In this document: positions 16,775-25,303 of the stretch, one piece after another | Layout: every line of letters begins with the position of its first letter | How positions within the stretch are numbered: position 1 is the first letter of the stretch | Origin: CAZENU01 sp965117035 | GTDB lineage: Bacteria; Chloroflexota; Dehalococcoidia; Lucifugimonadales; CAZENU01 | DNA length: 64,000 nucleotides | Assembly: GCA_965117035.1 (NCBI GenBank) | Contig: OZ220748.1 | Location: 3,472,001 to 3,536,000 of the forward strand | Direction of reading: 5' to 3' | Notes under the pieces: generated by a model | Told to the model about the DNA's origin: nothing | The model's database searches: none | What the model saw: only the letters and a program-made list of their open reading frames with translations | Position numbers and translations under genes: made by a program

Positions 16775-19432
16775 ATGAGCTCGGCACCGAGGATATGCCA
16801 GACGCCCGGCGCCATCTTTCTCGAAGGGTCCCTGTTCAGGCGGTGCGCCCTTTACGTCTACGTCCCCCGCTCCACCCAGTCGTTCACCCTGGCCATCCAT
16901 GACCAGGAGGACGACGTAGCGGGAGACGAGGCGAGCTCGTTCACGTTGAGAGCGCCTGACGGCAGGGAGATGCTGCTGGACAACCCTCTTCGTGACGACT
17001 GGTCGGAATACGACGTCGAGGTGAATGGGAGCTGGGGCGTATGGCAGCTCAGGGTCGAGGCCAACTCACCGGAGTGCCGGAACGACTTCGTCGTCAGGAC
17101 GGTCGGGGAGGTGGACCTATACGCCAGGCCGGAGCCCTGCGTCAGCTACAGGGGCGCCCTTTCGTTCACCAGGTCGGAGCTCGACAGCGAGTCTGCACAT
17201 GCATTCACGGTGCAGGTACCGGACGTGAAGCGACTTCGAATCAACTTCCAGCTCCCCTCGGCGGAGGTCACCGGCAAGCAGGGAATGGTCGTGAGGCTCG
17301 ACCCCCCTCCGGGCGTCGTCGATGCGCAACAGCGCTGGGTCGGCATGGAGCGGGACAGGTTCGACTCCTGGGAGTTCTGGCGGGCAGAGTACCTCGAGGT
17401 CAATGGCCGCAGTCTGGAGGGACTCTGGACGCTGACGTTGGACGGCGTACACGGCATGTACCACGTTGGCGTGGAGCAGGACGCCAGGCTCTTCTTCGCC
17501 GACACTCCGTTGATGCCCGCGCCTGTCAGAGCGAAGCTCCGGACGGCCGACGCCGAGGGGAACCCGGTCGCCGCCCGCGTCGAGCTCTCCTCGACCGTGA
17601 CTTCGAGAGAGAACTACTCGGGATTCATGGACGTCGAAATGCCCGACGTCGTGTTTACCGACCTGGCCGGGGCCGGCGAGGCGTTTGTCGTGCCCGGTGT
17701 CGACCACGCCATCGAGGCCGGTCGTGGCTTCGAGTTTGACCGGGCAGCCACCGGGCTGGCCGACGGAGCAACGACATCGAGCATCTCGCTGCGCAGGAGG
17801 CTCAGTCCTGGGCCGGGCTGGTACGGCGGCGACACCCACGCTCACAGCATGTACTCGGATGGGTCGTTCACACCCGTCCAGGTCGTGGAAGCGGCTCGCG
17901 GCGAGGGCCTGGACTGGGTCGTCCTGACCGATCATGGCAGAGGGCACGACGCCCGGGCCGTGGTCAGGGCCCACGAGGAGGCACTGCGCCTCTCGGAGCC
18001 CGGCAGGTTCGTCGTTGTCCCAGGGGAGGAGTTCTCGGCCGACAGCTTCCATGCCAACGTCTTCAACGGAACTGCCGGAGCGTCGGCCTCCGACTCGCTG
18101 CAACACCTTATCGACGTGGCCAACAAGGCGCATACGAACGACCATCCGATGGCGCTTGCCTGGAACCATCCCCATAGTCACGGTATCGATCTTGTCGGAA
18201 CGGAGCTCAACGATCTTCCGCTCATCGAGCTTTGGAACTCCGACGAGGAGTCGAAGACGACGCGGCTATGGTGGGGCTGGCTGAACGAGGGAAAGCGGGT
18301 GTTCGCCGAGACAGGGACCGACAGCCATCACCGGGCGGCGAAGCCATACGGTGCGCGGCGTACCTATGTATTCCTGGGCGAGGCCGAGCTCACGGCGGAT
18401 AACATCGTCAGGGCCCTGAGAGCGGGAAGGAGCTTCATCAGCCAGGGAGCGATTCTTCACTTCACGGTAAACGGCGAGATACCGGGCAGCACGGTCGAGG
18501 GCGACAGGGTCGAGGTTAGGGTCAGCGGCGAAAGCTCGAGGCCCGTGGACCGCATCGAGATCATCGGCAACGGCGAGGTCGTCTCGACCATCGACGTCGG
18601 AGGCCGGCAGCGTTTCGAGGCTGAGCTGGAGATAAGAGACGCCAGGGGCTGGTACCTGGGCCAGGTGCTGTCCACCGATGAGAACGCCCAGCCGCTGGCC
18701 CTGAGCAACCCTGTGTTCGTACAGGGGGGCCAGCCTGGAGGGGCCGCCGGCGGGTCAGGCGCGGCGGACTATGGTTACGCCGTCGCGGATTGGGAGCATG
18801 ACGTTCCTGACACGCGGATCGTCCTGGACGCGGCGGTTGAAGTCGACGACGGCGTGGTCCCAGTCGCTCTCGGGGTCGAGGACGCGGCCGCCCCAGAGCA
18901 CGTTGTCTATGGCGATCAGTCCGCCGGGCGCGAGAAGCTCCAGGGCACGCTCGTAGTATGCGGCGTTGTTGATCTTGTCGGCGTCGATGAACACGAAGTC
19001 GAACGGGCCTTCGAGCGCTCGCAGGGTGTCGATGGCGTTGCCGAGTCGCTGCTCGATCTTGTGGCCGTGGGGGCTCTTTTGGAAATACTCGCGGGCGACC
19101 TCGGCGGCCTTCGGGTCTCGGTCGCAGGTGACGATGACGCCGTCGTCTGGGAGCACCTCCGCCATCATGAGCGCGCTGAAGCCTGTGAAGGTGCCGATCT
19201 CCAGCACGCGGCGGGCGCCGGAGGCGACGAGGAGCGTCTGCAGCAGGCCGTCGACGACGGGGCCGCTGATCATGCCCGCGCTGCCCATGCGCTCCCTGGT
19301 GACGGCGGGCAGGTCGGCCAGGTACGGCGGCACGTCGGACGTATGCTCGGTGACGTAGCGGTAGATCTCGGGGGAGTCCAAGCTCGTCATGTGCGTCTCG
19401 CGCCTTTCGCTGCGGGGCCGGGGGGTCAGTAG
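16775..19432 (+). CDS. CehA/McbA-type metallohydrolase (PHP domain), ORF runs antisense through next gene
   Basis: The first ~650 residues form a two-part protein. Residues 1-340 are beta-rich, and residues ~345-650 are a PHP-type metal hydrolase of the CehA/McbA group with GGDTHAHSMYSDGS, LTDHGRGHD, VPGEEFSAD, WNHPHSHG and ETGTDSHHRAAKPYG as metal-binding blocks. Known relatives hydrolyse carbamate-type esters. The natural-looking end is ALSNPVFVQ near 18722, but no stop follows: the frame stays open to 19432, its last ~225 codons being the antisense of the O-methyltransferase gene at 18755-19390. A run of six G at 18724-18729 is a likely indel site, and a one-base shift there would stop at 18799. 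Confidence is high for the domain and low for the end. Confidence 0.7.
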   Translation: MSSAPRICQTPGAIFLEGSLFRRCALYVYVPRSTQSFTLAIHDQEDDVAGDEASSFTLRAPDGREMLLDNPLRDDWSEYDVEVNGSWGVWQLRVEANSPECRNDFVVRTVGEVDLYARPEPCVSYRGALSFTRSELDSESAHAFTVQVPDVKRLRINFQLPSAEVTGKQGMVVRLDPPPGVVDAQQRWVGMERDRFDSWEFWRAEYLEVNGRSLEGLWTLTLDGVHGMYHVGVEQDARLFFADTPLMPAPVRAKLRTADAEGNPVAARVELSSTVTSRENYSGFMDVEMPDVVFTDLAGAGEAFVVPGVDHAIEAGRGFEFDRAATGLADGATTSSISLRRRLSPGPGWYGGDTHAHSMYSDGSFTPVQVVEAARGEGLDWVVLTDHGRGHDARAVVRAHEEALRLSEPGRFVVVPGEEFSADSFHANVFNGTAGASASDSLQHLIDVANKAHTNDHPMALAWNHPHSHGIDLVGTELNDLPLIELWNSDEESKTTRLWWGWLNEGKRVFAETGTDSHHRAAKPYGARRTYVFLGEAELTADNIVRALRAGRSFISQGAILHFTVNGEIPGSTVEGDRVEVRVSGESSRPVDRIEIIGNGEVVSTIDVGGRQRFEAELEIRDARGWYLGQVLSTDENAQPLALSNPVFVQGGQPGGAAGGSGAADYGYAVADWEHDVPDTRIVLDAAVEVDDGVVPVALGVEDAAAPEHVVYGDQSAGREKLQGTLVVCGVVDLVGVDEHEVERAFERSQGVDGVAESLLDLVAVGALLEILAGDLGGLRVSVAGDDDAVVWEHLRHHERAEACEGADLQHAAGAGGDEERLQQAVDDGAADHARAAHALPGDGGQVGQVRRHVGRMLGDVAVDLGGVQARHVRLAPFAAGPGGQ
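18755..19390 (-). CDS. Class I SAM-dependent O-methyltransferase (catechol/caffeoyl-CoA type)
   Basis: This 211-residue protein is an O-methyltransferase of the Methyltransf_3 family. It shows the SAM-binding motif LEIGTFTGFSALMMAEVLPD, the second motif VTCDRDPKAAEVAREYFQ, and the metal-site region FDFVFIDADKINNAAYYERA followed by LIAIDNVLWGGRV, all typical of catechol or caffeoyl-CoA O-methyltransferases. The ATG at 19390 is chosen because the longer reading to 19849 overlaps the SDR gene in another frame. It is convergent with the PHP-hydrolase gene, whose open frame passes through it on the other strand. Substrate is unknown. Confidence 0.9.
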   Translation of the reverse strand: MTSLDSPEIYRYVTEHTSDVPPYLADLPAVTRERMGSAGMISGPVVDGLLQTLLVASGARRVLEIGTFTGFSALMMAEVLPDDGVIVTCDRDPKAAEVAREYFQKSPHGHKIEQRLGNAIDTLRALEGPFDFVFIDADKINNAAYYERALELLAPGGLIAIDNVLWGGRVLDPESDWDHAVVDFNRRVQDDPRVRNVMLPIRDGVTIVRRA

Positions 19433-20226
19433 TGTATGGCGTTGCCGACGCCTCCGCCGGCGGCGATCGCGTCGCCGTTGATGGCGACCGATTTCGGCGA
19501 GGCGAGGAAGGCGACGACGTGGGCGACGTCGCGGGCGTCGATGAAGCGGCGCACCGAGTTGGCGGTCGCCATCTGCTCTTCGACCTCGTCGGGCGAGACG
19601 CCCTGGGCCTCGGCGCGCGCCTCGATCATGCCCGGGGTGCGCTCGGTCCAGGTGTAGCCGGGGTGGACGACGGTGACGTTGATCCCGTCGGGACCGAGCT
19701 CGTCGGCCAGGTTCTTGGTCATGGCGCCGACGGCGACGTTGCGCATGCTGCCGATGGCGGATCCGGTCATGCGGGACGCGAGGCCGCTGACGTTGACGAT
19801 GCGTCCCCAGCCCTGCCGCCGCATGTGCGGGGCGACCTCGCGGGCGCACCTGAGGTAGCCCATGACCTTGACGTTCATGTCGGCCCAGAAGTGGTCGTTC
19901 GTGATCTCGGCGAGCGACGGGATGGGGGCGCTGCCGAGCGGCCGGGCGGCGCAGTTGACGAGTATGTCGATGCGGCCCAGCTCGGCCGCGGCGCGCTCGA
20001 CCATCGCCTTCACCGAGTGGTCGTCCCCGGTGTCGGCGACGATGGGTACGATGCGGCGTCCGGTCTCGGCGGCGATCTCGGCCGCGGCGTCGTCGAGGGC
20101 CTCCCGGCCGCGGGCGGCGATGGCGACGTCGACGCCCTCGGCGGCAAGCTCGCGCGCGATGGCCTTGCCGATTCCGCGGCTGCCGCCGGTGACGATGGCG
20201 GTCTTTCCGGTGAGCTCGAGGTCCAC
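19426..20226 (-). CDS. SDR-family protein lacking the catalytic Tyr and Lys
   Basis: This 266-residue short-chain dehydrogenase/reductase has the cofactor motif VTGGSRGIGKAIA, the NAG-equivalent VNCAARP, and a normal C-terminus. At the active site the expected YxxxK is missing: after RIVNVSGLASRMTGSAIG comes SMRNVAVGAMTKNLA, so the Tyr position is Gly or Ser and the Lys position is Asn. The protein may therefore bind nucleotide and ligand without the standard reductase chemistry, or use other residues. Its stop lies 36 bases before the O-methyltransferase ATG on the same strand, so the two are probably co-transcribed. Confidence 0.88.
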   Translation of the reverse strand: MDLELTGKTAIVTGGSRGIGKAIARELAAEGVDVAIAARGREALDDAAAEIAAETGRRIVPIVADTGDDHSVKAMVERAAAELGRIDILVNCAARPLGSAPIPSLAEITNDHFWADMNVKVMGYLRCAREVAPHMRRQGWGRIVNVSGLASRMTGSAIGSMRNVAVGAMTKNLADELGPDGINVTVVHPGYTWTERTPGMIEARAEAQGVSPDEVEEQMATANSVRRFIDARDVAHVVAFLASPKSVAINGDAIAAGGGVGNAIHY

Positions 20227-20502
20227 GTCAGCCCTCCACGGCGCGGCGGGCGTCGGGCGCGCGCCGGCGGAGGAAGTCTATCACGGCCAATGAGGGCTGC
20301 GGCGTATGCGCATGTTGGACCACGCCGTGGGAGGCGGCAGACGCTTAACGACGGGTGAGGGCCTGCGAGCGTGCTCCCGGGGGGCACCCTTGCGTTGGGG
20401 GTATCGAGTGTTGACGCAGCCCTTGAAGATGGACAACCAGGGTGGTCTTCGCCTGCAAGTCATCCTCTGCTAGATTGACTGGCCTTGGAGGACATGACTA
20501 TC
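20227..20502. other. Intergenic stretch left of the ATPase gene
   Basis: No convincing gene is seen. A stretch at about 20360-20408 resembles, on the minus strand, a decayed copy of the CTCGATAC hairpin repeat found elsewhere in the window. The right part carries the TTGGAGGA that could serve the ATPase gene. Confidence 0.4.
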
Positions 20503-22359
20503 ATGCCCTCGACCCACGTCGGTGCCGTTTTGGGCCTGGAGATCGCCGTCGTGGGGACCCGGTCGAGCCGAGGCATGGGGTCGTCTGCGTTGACGCGCAG
20601 CAGAGGGCGTCAGTCTAGAGGCGATACAATTCCGGTATCCAATGTCTGGGTGGGCAAAGTTGAATTGCTGACCAGCATAGCGGCGCGAAACTTCAAGCAA
20701 TTCGAAACCGTCACCGTTGACTTGGACGAGGTGGTGGTATTCGTCGGCCCCAACGATTCAGGCAAGACCACGGCCTTGCAGGCTCTGTCGTTGTGGGAAC
20801 TTGGGCTGCGTCGATGGCGTGAACGGTGGGGTATAGTGCCTACAAGCGACATGCAGCGGCCTGGTGTATCCATCAACCGACTGGACCTGTTCTCTGTGCC
20901 GGTAAATCATGCCAACCAGTTGTGGCGCGGCTTACGGACCCGCGAGGCCAACCGCGCAAGTGCAGGCACCGGCAACGTCCGCATAGAGATCGAAGTCTGT
21001 GGGCGCTCCAAAGCGGGCACCATTTGGTCCTGTGGGTTTGAGTTCGACTACGCCAACCCTGAGTCGTTCTATTGCAGGCCATTGCGAACGAGCCCTGACG
21101 GTCAGTCCAGAATGGCCGTCCCTCCTGAGGCTTTCGAGGAGCAGGTCGCCTTCTTGCCCCCGATGTCTGGCCTGTCATCGCTGGAAGCGATGCTCCAGCC
21201 CGGGACCGTTAACGTCCTGTTGGGACAGGGAAGGACCGCTGAAGTCCTCCGCAATCTCTGCTTCCAAGTGTTCTATCAGCAACCCCAGGGCTGGGAAAAC
21301 GTGCTGGTGCCGCGGATGCAACAGTTGTTCGGCGCTACGATCCTTGAGCCGCAGTACAACGCGGAGCGTGGCGAGATCACGTTGCGCTATAGGGACACAC
21401 GTATGCCGAATCTAGAACTGGACTTGGCTTCGTCGGGCCGGGGGTTTCAGCAGACATTACTCCTGACGGCCTATATGCTATTGCATCCCAATTCAGTAAT
21501 CATGCTCGACGAGCCGGATGCCCATCTGGAAATCCTACGACAGAGGCAAATCTACCAGGCAATCACAGAAACTGCCATTCAGCAGAATAGCCAACTCTTG
21601 ATCGCGACCCATTCCGAGGTCGTCCTGAATGAGGCCGGCGGCCGACATACGGTGACCGCTTTCGTGGGAGCTCCCCACCGAATGGATGGTCGGAGCAGTC
21701 AGGTGTTCAAGGCATTGGCGGAAATCGGATTTGAGAACTATCTCCAAGCCGCCCAGCAAGGCTGGGTGTTGTATCTGGAAGGCTCCACCGACTTGGCAGT
21801 GTTGCGCGCTTTCGCCCACCAGTTGGGACATCAGGCAGAGGCAATATTGGATCGCCCATTTGTTCACTACGTGGGCAATCAACCCATGCAGGCCCGCCGC
21901 CACTTTTATGGTGTGAGGGAGGCTTGTCCTGACCTATATGGGTTCGCCTTGTTCGACCGCCTAGCGTTACCGGAGGGCAGCAGCAAAGCATTGAGGGAGT
22001 ATAGCTGGAAGAAACGGGAAATCGAAAACTACCTGTGCAGCCGAGACCTGTTGCTAGCCTGGGTGGAGGCGGAGTTCCCTCTCTTCCTTCGCAGTATGGA
22101 GGAGGCCATATCCGAGATTGAGAATGCTCGTCGGGTATTGGGTCAGACATCCCCTTGGGATGGAGATACAAAAGTGTCTGAGGATTTCTTGGTTCCATTG
22201 TTTCGTTCCTTCAATAGGGCGACGGGAATGGCCAGTGACGTTTCAAAGGCTGACTACCACTTTCTCGTTCGCCATATGGAGGCCGCAGACATCGATCCAG
22301 AGGTCGTAGCCGTGCTTGATTCAATGGTTGATGTGGCGTCCCAAGCCCGCCAGGCATAA
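20503..22359 (+). CDS. ABC-ATPase with OLD/TOPRIM-like C-terminal domain (possible defence protein)
   Basis: This is a roughly 618-residue protein. The N-terminal ~400 residues are an AAA/ABC-type ATPase of the OLD/RecF group: IAARNFKQFETVTVDLDEVV, Walker A GPNDSGKTT, signature LASSGRGFQQTLLL, Walker B VIMLDEPDAHLE and the histidine switch LLIATHSEVV. The C-terminal ~200 residues (LYLEGSTDLAVLRAF, YGFALFDRL, KKREIENYLCSRDLL) resemble the TOPRIM-type nuclease part of OLD proteins or the DUF4435 domain of PARIS AriB, though the second acidic pair is degenerate. Codon use is clearly less GC-rich than its neighbours, which suggests transfer. The ATG at 20503 has GGAGGA ten bases upstream, but the homologous core begins near GTG 20650, so the start is uncertain. 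Confidence 0.75.
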   Translation: MPSTHVGAVLGLEIAVVGTRSSRGMGSSALTRSRGRQSRGDTIPVSNVWVGKVELLTSIAARNFKQFETVTVDLDEVVVFVGPNDSGKTTALQALSLWELGLRRWRERWGIVPTSDMQRPGVSINRLDLFSVPVNHANQLWRGLRTREANRASAGTGNVRIEIEVCGRSKAGTIWSCGFEFDYANPESFYCRPLRTSPDGQSRMAVPPEAFEEQVAFLPPMSGLSSLEAMLQPGTVNVLLGQGRTAEVLRNLCFQVFYQQPQGWENVLVPRMQQLFGATILEPQYNAERGEITLRYRDTRMPNLELDLASSGRGFQQTLLLTAYMLLHPNSVIMLDEPDAHLEILRQRQIYQAITETAIQQNSQLLIATHSEVVLNEAGGRHTVTAFVGAPHRMDGRSSQVFKALAEIGFENYLQAAQQGWVLYLEGSTDLAVLRAFAHQLGHQAEAILDRPFVHYVGNQPMQARRHFYGVREACPDLYGFALFDRLALPEGSSKALREYSWKKREIENYLCSRDLLLAWVEAEFPLFLRSMEEAISEIENARRVLGQTSPWDGDTKVSEDFLVPLFRSFNRATGMASDVSKADYHFLVRHMEAADIDPEVVAVLDSMVDVASQARQA

Positions 22360-22680
22360 CGCGCAGTCATTGTTGCCGCGTTGGGGGAGCTCTGAAGAGC
22401 AGGCGGGGCGGAGCACCCCTCGCTGGTGCGTACCAGGGTTGCAAGGTAGCCTTCCTGTGATTGGCGGTGTTGGTCCGAGCGAAGCACCGAACTGCGATTA
22501 GTACAGCACCGTCGCCCTCACGAACGAGGGCATTCAGGGGCTGTGATAGGGCATTCGTCCTCCTGGCTGCGCGGTCGCTTTCAGCTTGACCGTGTATTGG
22601 GCCCGTGCTACGATTCGAACGCTGAAACGGCTTACGCGAACAGACGTCGCAGCCTGTCCGAGACCACGGAGGTGGCCGGT
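22360..22680. other. Intergenic stretch right of the ATPase gene
   Basis: No gene is apparent. It holds a short hairpin GCCCTC-ACGAAC-GAGGGC at about 22513-22530 without a T run, and the upstream region of the HesB-like gene. An in-frame extension of that gene to 22543 lacks family similarity and is not accepted. Confidence 0.4.
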
Positions 22681-23088
22681 TTGACCACTGCTAATCTTGT
22701 CGAGATAACGCCCGTCGCGGCCGAGCGGCTCGCGGCCGTCCTGAAAGAGCAGGAGGCCGAGGGCTCGCTGCTTCGGATCATGGTTACGCCCGGCCCGCAC
22801 GGCGGGGTCCAGTACATGCTGGGCGTCGAGCAGGCGCCGTCCGAGGGTGACGTCGTCATAGACGCCGAGAACATCAGGGTGCTGGTCGACGCGGAGAGCG
22901 CTCCGCTGGTCGACGGCGCCGAGATCGACTATGTGGACGGCCTGATGCGCAGCGGCTTCGTGATCAGCAATCCGAACGTCCAAAGCGGCGGCGGTGGTGG
23001 CTGCGCCTGCGGTGGCGGTGGCTGCGGCGGCGCTCGCTGCGGCGGCGGAGGCGACGAAGGCGGAGGCTGCGCCTGCGGCGGCCACTAG
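22681..23088 (+). CDS. HesB/IscA-like protein with Gly/Cys-rich tail
   Basis: This 135-residue protein has the fold signature of A-type Fe-S carriers (HesB/IscA/ErpA): VEITPVAAERLAAVLKEQ, LRIMVTPGPHGGVQYMLGVE, and GAEIDYVDGLMRSGFVISNP. The usual first cysteine (GGCSG) is replaced by GPHGG. All six cysteines lie in a C-terminal tail of about 36 residues made almost entirely of Gly and Cys with two CAC motifs. The start is the TTG at 22681, preceded by CGGAGG. A normal A-type carrier with all three cysteines is encoded at 58050. The tail suggests a changed metal-binding role; this is inference. A strong terminator follows. Confidence 0.85.
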   Translation: MTTANLVEITPVAAERLAAVLKEQEAEGSLLRIMVTPGPHGGVQYMLGVEQAPSEGDVVIDAENIRVLVDAESAPLVDGAEIDYVDGLMRSGFVISNPNVQSGGGGGCACGGGGCGGARCGGGGDEGGGCACGGH

Positions 23089-23118
23089 CCTCGGGCCGAA
23101 ACCTGCGGGACTTCGATT

Positions 23119-23151
23119 GGGGACGAGTTCGACTCGTCCCCTGTTTATTTT
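23119..23151 (+). terminator. Rho-independent terminator after the HesB-like gene
   Basis: A perfect 9-bp stem GGGGACGAG/CTCGTCCCC with a five-base loop is followed by TGTTTATTTT. It lies 30 bases after the HesB-like stop codon. Confidence 0.9.
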
Positions 23152-23341
23152 CCCGGCCGTCGGCGCGTTGGCGCAATCGGCCTGGGCCAGGGTGAAGCGG
23201 CGACCGGGAGAGGTGTAGTCGTTCACTTTCGAGTGGACCCGCGTGCCCCTCGATACGGCCCACCCAAAGCGCCGGGCCTGCCCAGGGTGAGCGGGTTGTG
23301 TGCCCAACAAGGCCGAACGGATACCGAGAGGGTAGGACAGG

Positions 23342-24037
23342 TTGCTCTTTCTCGTACTCGACCAGCTCCAGTACAACGCGACGTACGCGCTCGTCACGCT
23401 GGCCGCGTTCGTCGTGGGCATAGCGGTCGCGCTGTCGTTCCACGAGGCGAGCCACGCGCTGAGCGCCTACCTTCTCGGCGACAGCACGGCCAAGCGGGAG
23501 GGCAGGCTGACGCTGAACCCGGCGTCGCACATCGACCCGTTCGGCGGCATCATGCTGCTGGTGGTCGGCTTCGGTTGGGCGAAGCCGACGCCGGTCGATC
23601 CCCGGTACCTGCGCGGCAACCCGCGTTCTGGCATGGCGCTGGTGTCGCTGGCCGGGCCGATATCGAACGTCCTCGTGGCCATCGCGGCGGCGCTCCCGAT
23701 CCGGTTCGGGCTGGTCGACAGCGAAATGATCGGCTTCCGACGCTTCTTCGGGGGCGACCTGGTCGACTACGTGGTCGTGTCGTTCGTGTTCTGGAACCTG
23801 CTGATCGCCGCGTTCAACCTGCTGCCGATCGCGCCGCTCGACGGATTCAAGGTCGTGCTGGGCGTCCTGCCCAGGGACCTGGCGGTCCAGTTCGCCCGCC
23901 TGGAGCGGGTGGGGCCGCTGATCCTGCTGCTGCTGATCGCGAGCGGGTTCTTTCTCCCGTACAACCTTCTGATCGTCTGGATGCGGCCGGTCGTCAACAC
24001 GCTGGCGTTCTTGGTGACGGGCAGCACCGTGTGGTAA
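23342..24037 (+). CDS. Site-2 protease family membrane metalloprotease (M50)
   Basis: This 231-residue integral membrane protein belongs to the M50/S2P group. The zinc motif HExxH is present as FHEASHALSAYLLGD near residue 39, and the third ligand lies in the usual later motif, LLPIAPLDGFKVVLG. Four or five hydrophobic segments are visible (about residues 16-36, 60-75, 100-125, 140-165 and 195-215). No PDZ domain is present, so it is the short type with unknown substrate. The TTG start is preceded by GAGGGTAGGACAG. It is the first gene of a plus-strand series with tyrA, aroA and gmk, although the functional link is not obvious. Confidence 0.9.
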   Translation: MLFLVLDQLQYNATYALVTLAAFVVGIAVALSFHEASHALSAYLLGDSTAKREGRLTLNPASHIDPFGGIMLLVVGFGWAKPTPVDPRYLRGNPRSGMALVSLAGPISNVLVAIAAALPIRFGLVDSEMIGFRRFFGGDLVDYVVVSFVFWNLLIAAFNLLPIAPLDGFKVVLGVLPRDLAVQFARLERVGPLILLLLIASGFFLPYNLLIVWMRPVVNTLAFLVTGSTVW

Positions 24038-24060
24038 GTTAGCCCGAAAGGAGTGGCCTC

Positions 24061-25275
24061 TTGGAGCGAATCACGATCCTGGGCATGGGCCCGCTCGGGG
24101 TGTCCATCGGACTCGGGCTGAAGCGCGCCCGGCTGAAGGACACCGAGATCCTCGGGACGGACGGCGACTCGCGGGCGCTGAAGCGCGCCCGGGAGATGGG
24201 CGCTATCGACACCGCGAACGGCAACCTGAGGTCTTCGATCTACGGCGCGTCGCTGGTCATCATGGACACGCCGCACTCGGAGACGCGGGAGTTCCTGGAG
24301 GCGATCGGCCCGATCGTCGGCCAGGACACGATCGTGACCGACACGGGCTCGGCCAAGATGCAGGTCGCCGAGTGGGCGAGGCAATACCTTCCGCACGACG
24401 CCAGCTACGTCGGAGGCCGGCCGCTGCCGGGGCGCACGATGTACACGCTGGATGACGTGCGGCCAGACGCCCTGGACGGGGCCTCGTACTGCATCGTGGC
24501 GGAGAGCATGGTGAGCCCGTCGGCGGTGCGGACGGTGACGGGGCTGGTGGAGGCGATCGGCGCGAAGCCGGTCTTCCTAAGCCCGGAGGAGCACGACTCG
24601 TACGCGGCCGCGACGGCGCACCTGCCGATAGCGCTCGCGGCCGCGCTGGTGACGGCGGTGAGCGCGAGCCCGGGCTGGCGCGATATCGCGAAGGTGGTCG
24701 GCCCCGAGTTCTCCGACGTGTCGAGGCTGGCCGCGCTCGACCCGGAGGACAACGCGGTGGCGTTCGACGGCAACCGGGCCGCGCTCGCGCACTGGCTCGA
24801 CCGCCTGATCGAGGAGCTGGGCGGCTACCGCGACCAGATGCGGCCCTACAGTCCGAGAGACGAGATCGTGGAGTCGCTGCAGCGCCTGATCGACCAGCTG
24901 GCCGACCAGCGCGGCCGGGCCCGGGAGAAGGCCCGGACCGACGGCGATTGGGCGACGATCGTCGAATGGCTCGACCGCGTGATCGCCGATCTGAGCGCCT
25001 ACCGTACCGAGGCGCGCGGGTTCGAGCAGCTCAGCGACGAGGTCCCGGACGGCGGCGAGGAGATCATGGAGACGCTGATCTACGGCTGGGAGCAGCTCGC
25101 GCGGCTCGAGTCGGGCGACGCCACCAGGGAGGAGTCGTTCGGCCCGCCTGGGCCGACGATGGGTCAGGCGATAGGCGGCATGCTGATCGGCCGGCGTCTC
25201 GCGGACCGCACCAAGCGCATGCTGGAACGAGACGAGCACGCGCCGTGGCGCTACCCGCGCCGCAGACACGGCTAG
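24061..25275 (+). CDS. tyrA: Prephenate dehydrogenase family protein with long C-terminal extension
   Basis: TyrA oxidatively decarboxylates prephenate or arogenate on the route to tyrosine. Residues 1 to about 275 match: the Rossmann motif ILGMGPLGVSIGLGLKRARL, the DTGSAKMQV block, VGGRPLPGR (family G(S/G)HPMAG position), and EEHDSYAAATAHLPIALAAA. The residues beyond ~275 form a helical, highly charged extension without ACT-domain features (DQLADQRGRAREKARTDGDW, IVEWLDRVIADLSAYR), so feedback inhibition through ACT is not expected. The start is a TTG preceded by AAAGGAG. It is followed 28 bases later by aroA, so this is an aromatic amino-acid operon. Confidence 0.88.
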   Translation: MERITILGMGPLGVSIGLGLKRARLKDTEILGTDGDSRALKRAREMGAIDTANGNLRSSIYGASLVIMDTPHSETREFLEAIGPIVGQDTIVTDTGSAKMQVAEWARQYLPHDASYVGGRPLPGRTMYTLDDVRPDALDGASYCIVAESMVSPSAVRTVTGLVEAIGAKPVFLSPEEHDSYAAATAHLPIALAAALVTAVSASPGWRDIAKVVGPEFSDVSRLAALDPEDNAVAFDGNRAALAHWLDRLIEELGGYRDQMRPYSPRDEIVESLQRLIDQLADQRGRAREKARTDGDWATIVEWLDRVIADLSAYRTEARGFEQLSDEVPDGGEEIMETLIYGWEQLARLESGDATREESFGPPGPTMGQAIGGMLIGRRLADRTKRMLERDEHAPWRYPRRRHG

Positions 25276-25303
25276 TGGGGTCGCCAGGCCAGGGGCCGAC
25301 CCC

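Noticed and set aside
22600..22640. tRNA-like GATTCGAAC segment
   Set aside because: The surrounding bases cannot fold into acceptor, D and anticodon arms. It lies in the leader region of the HesB-like gene.
22543..22680. N-terminal extension of the HesB-like gene to an ATG at 22543
   Set aside because: The added 46 residues have no family similarity, and a TTG with CGGAGG at 22681 gives the expected N-terminus.
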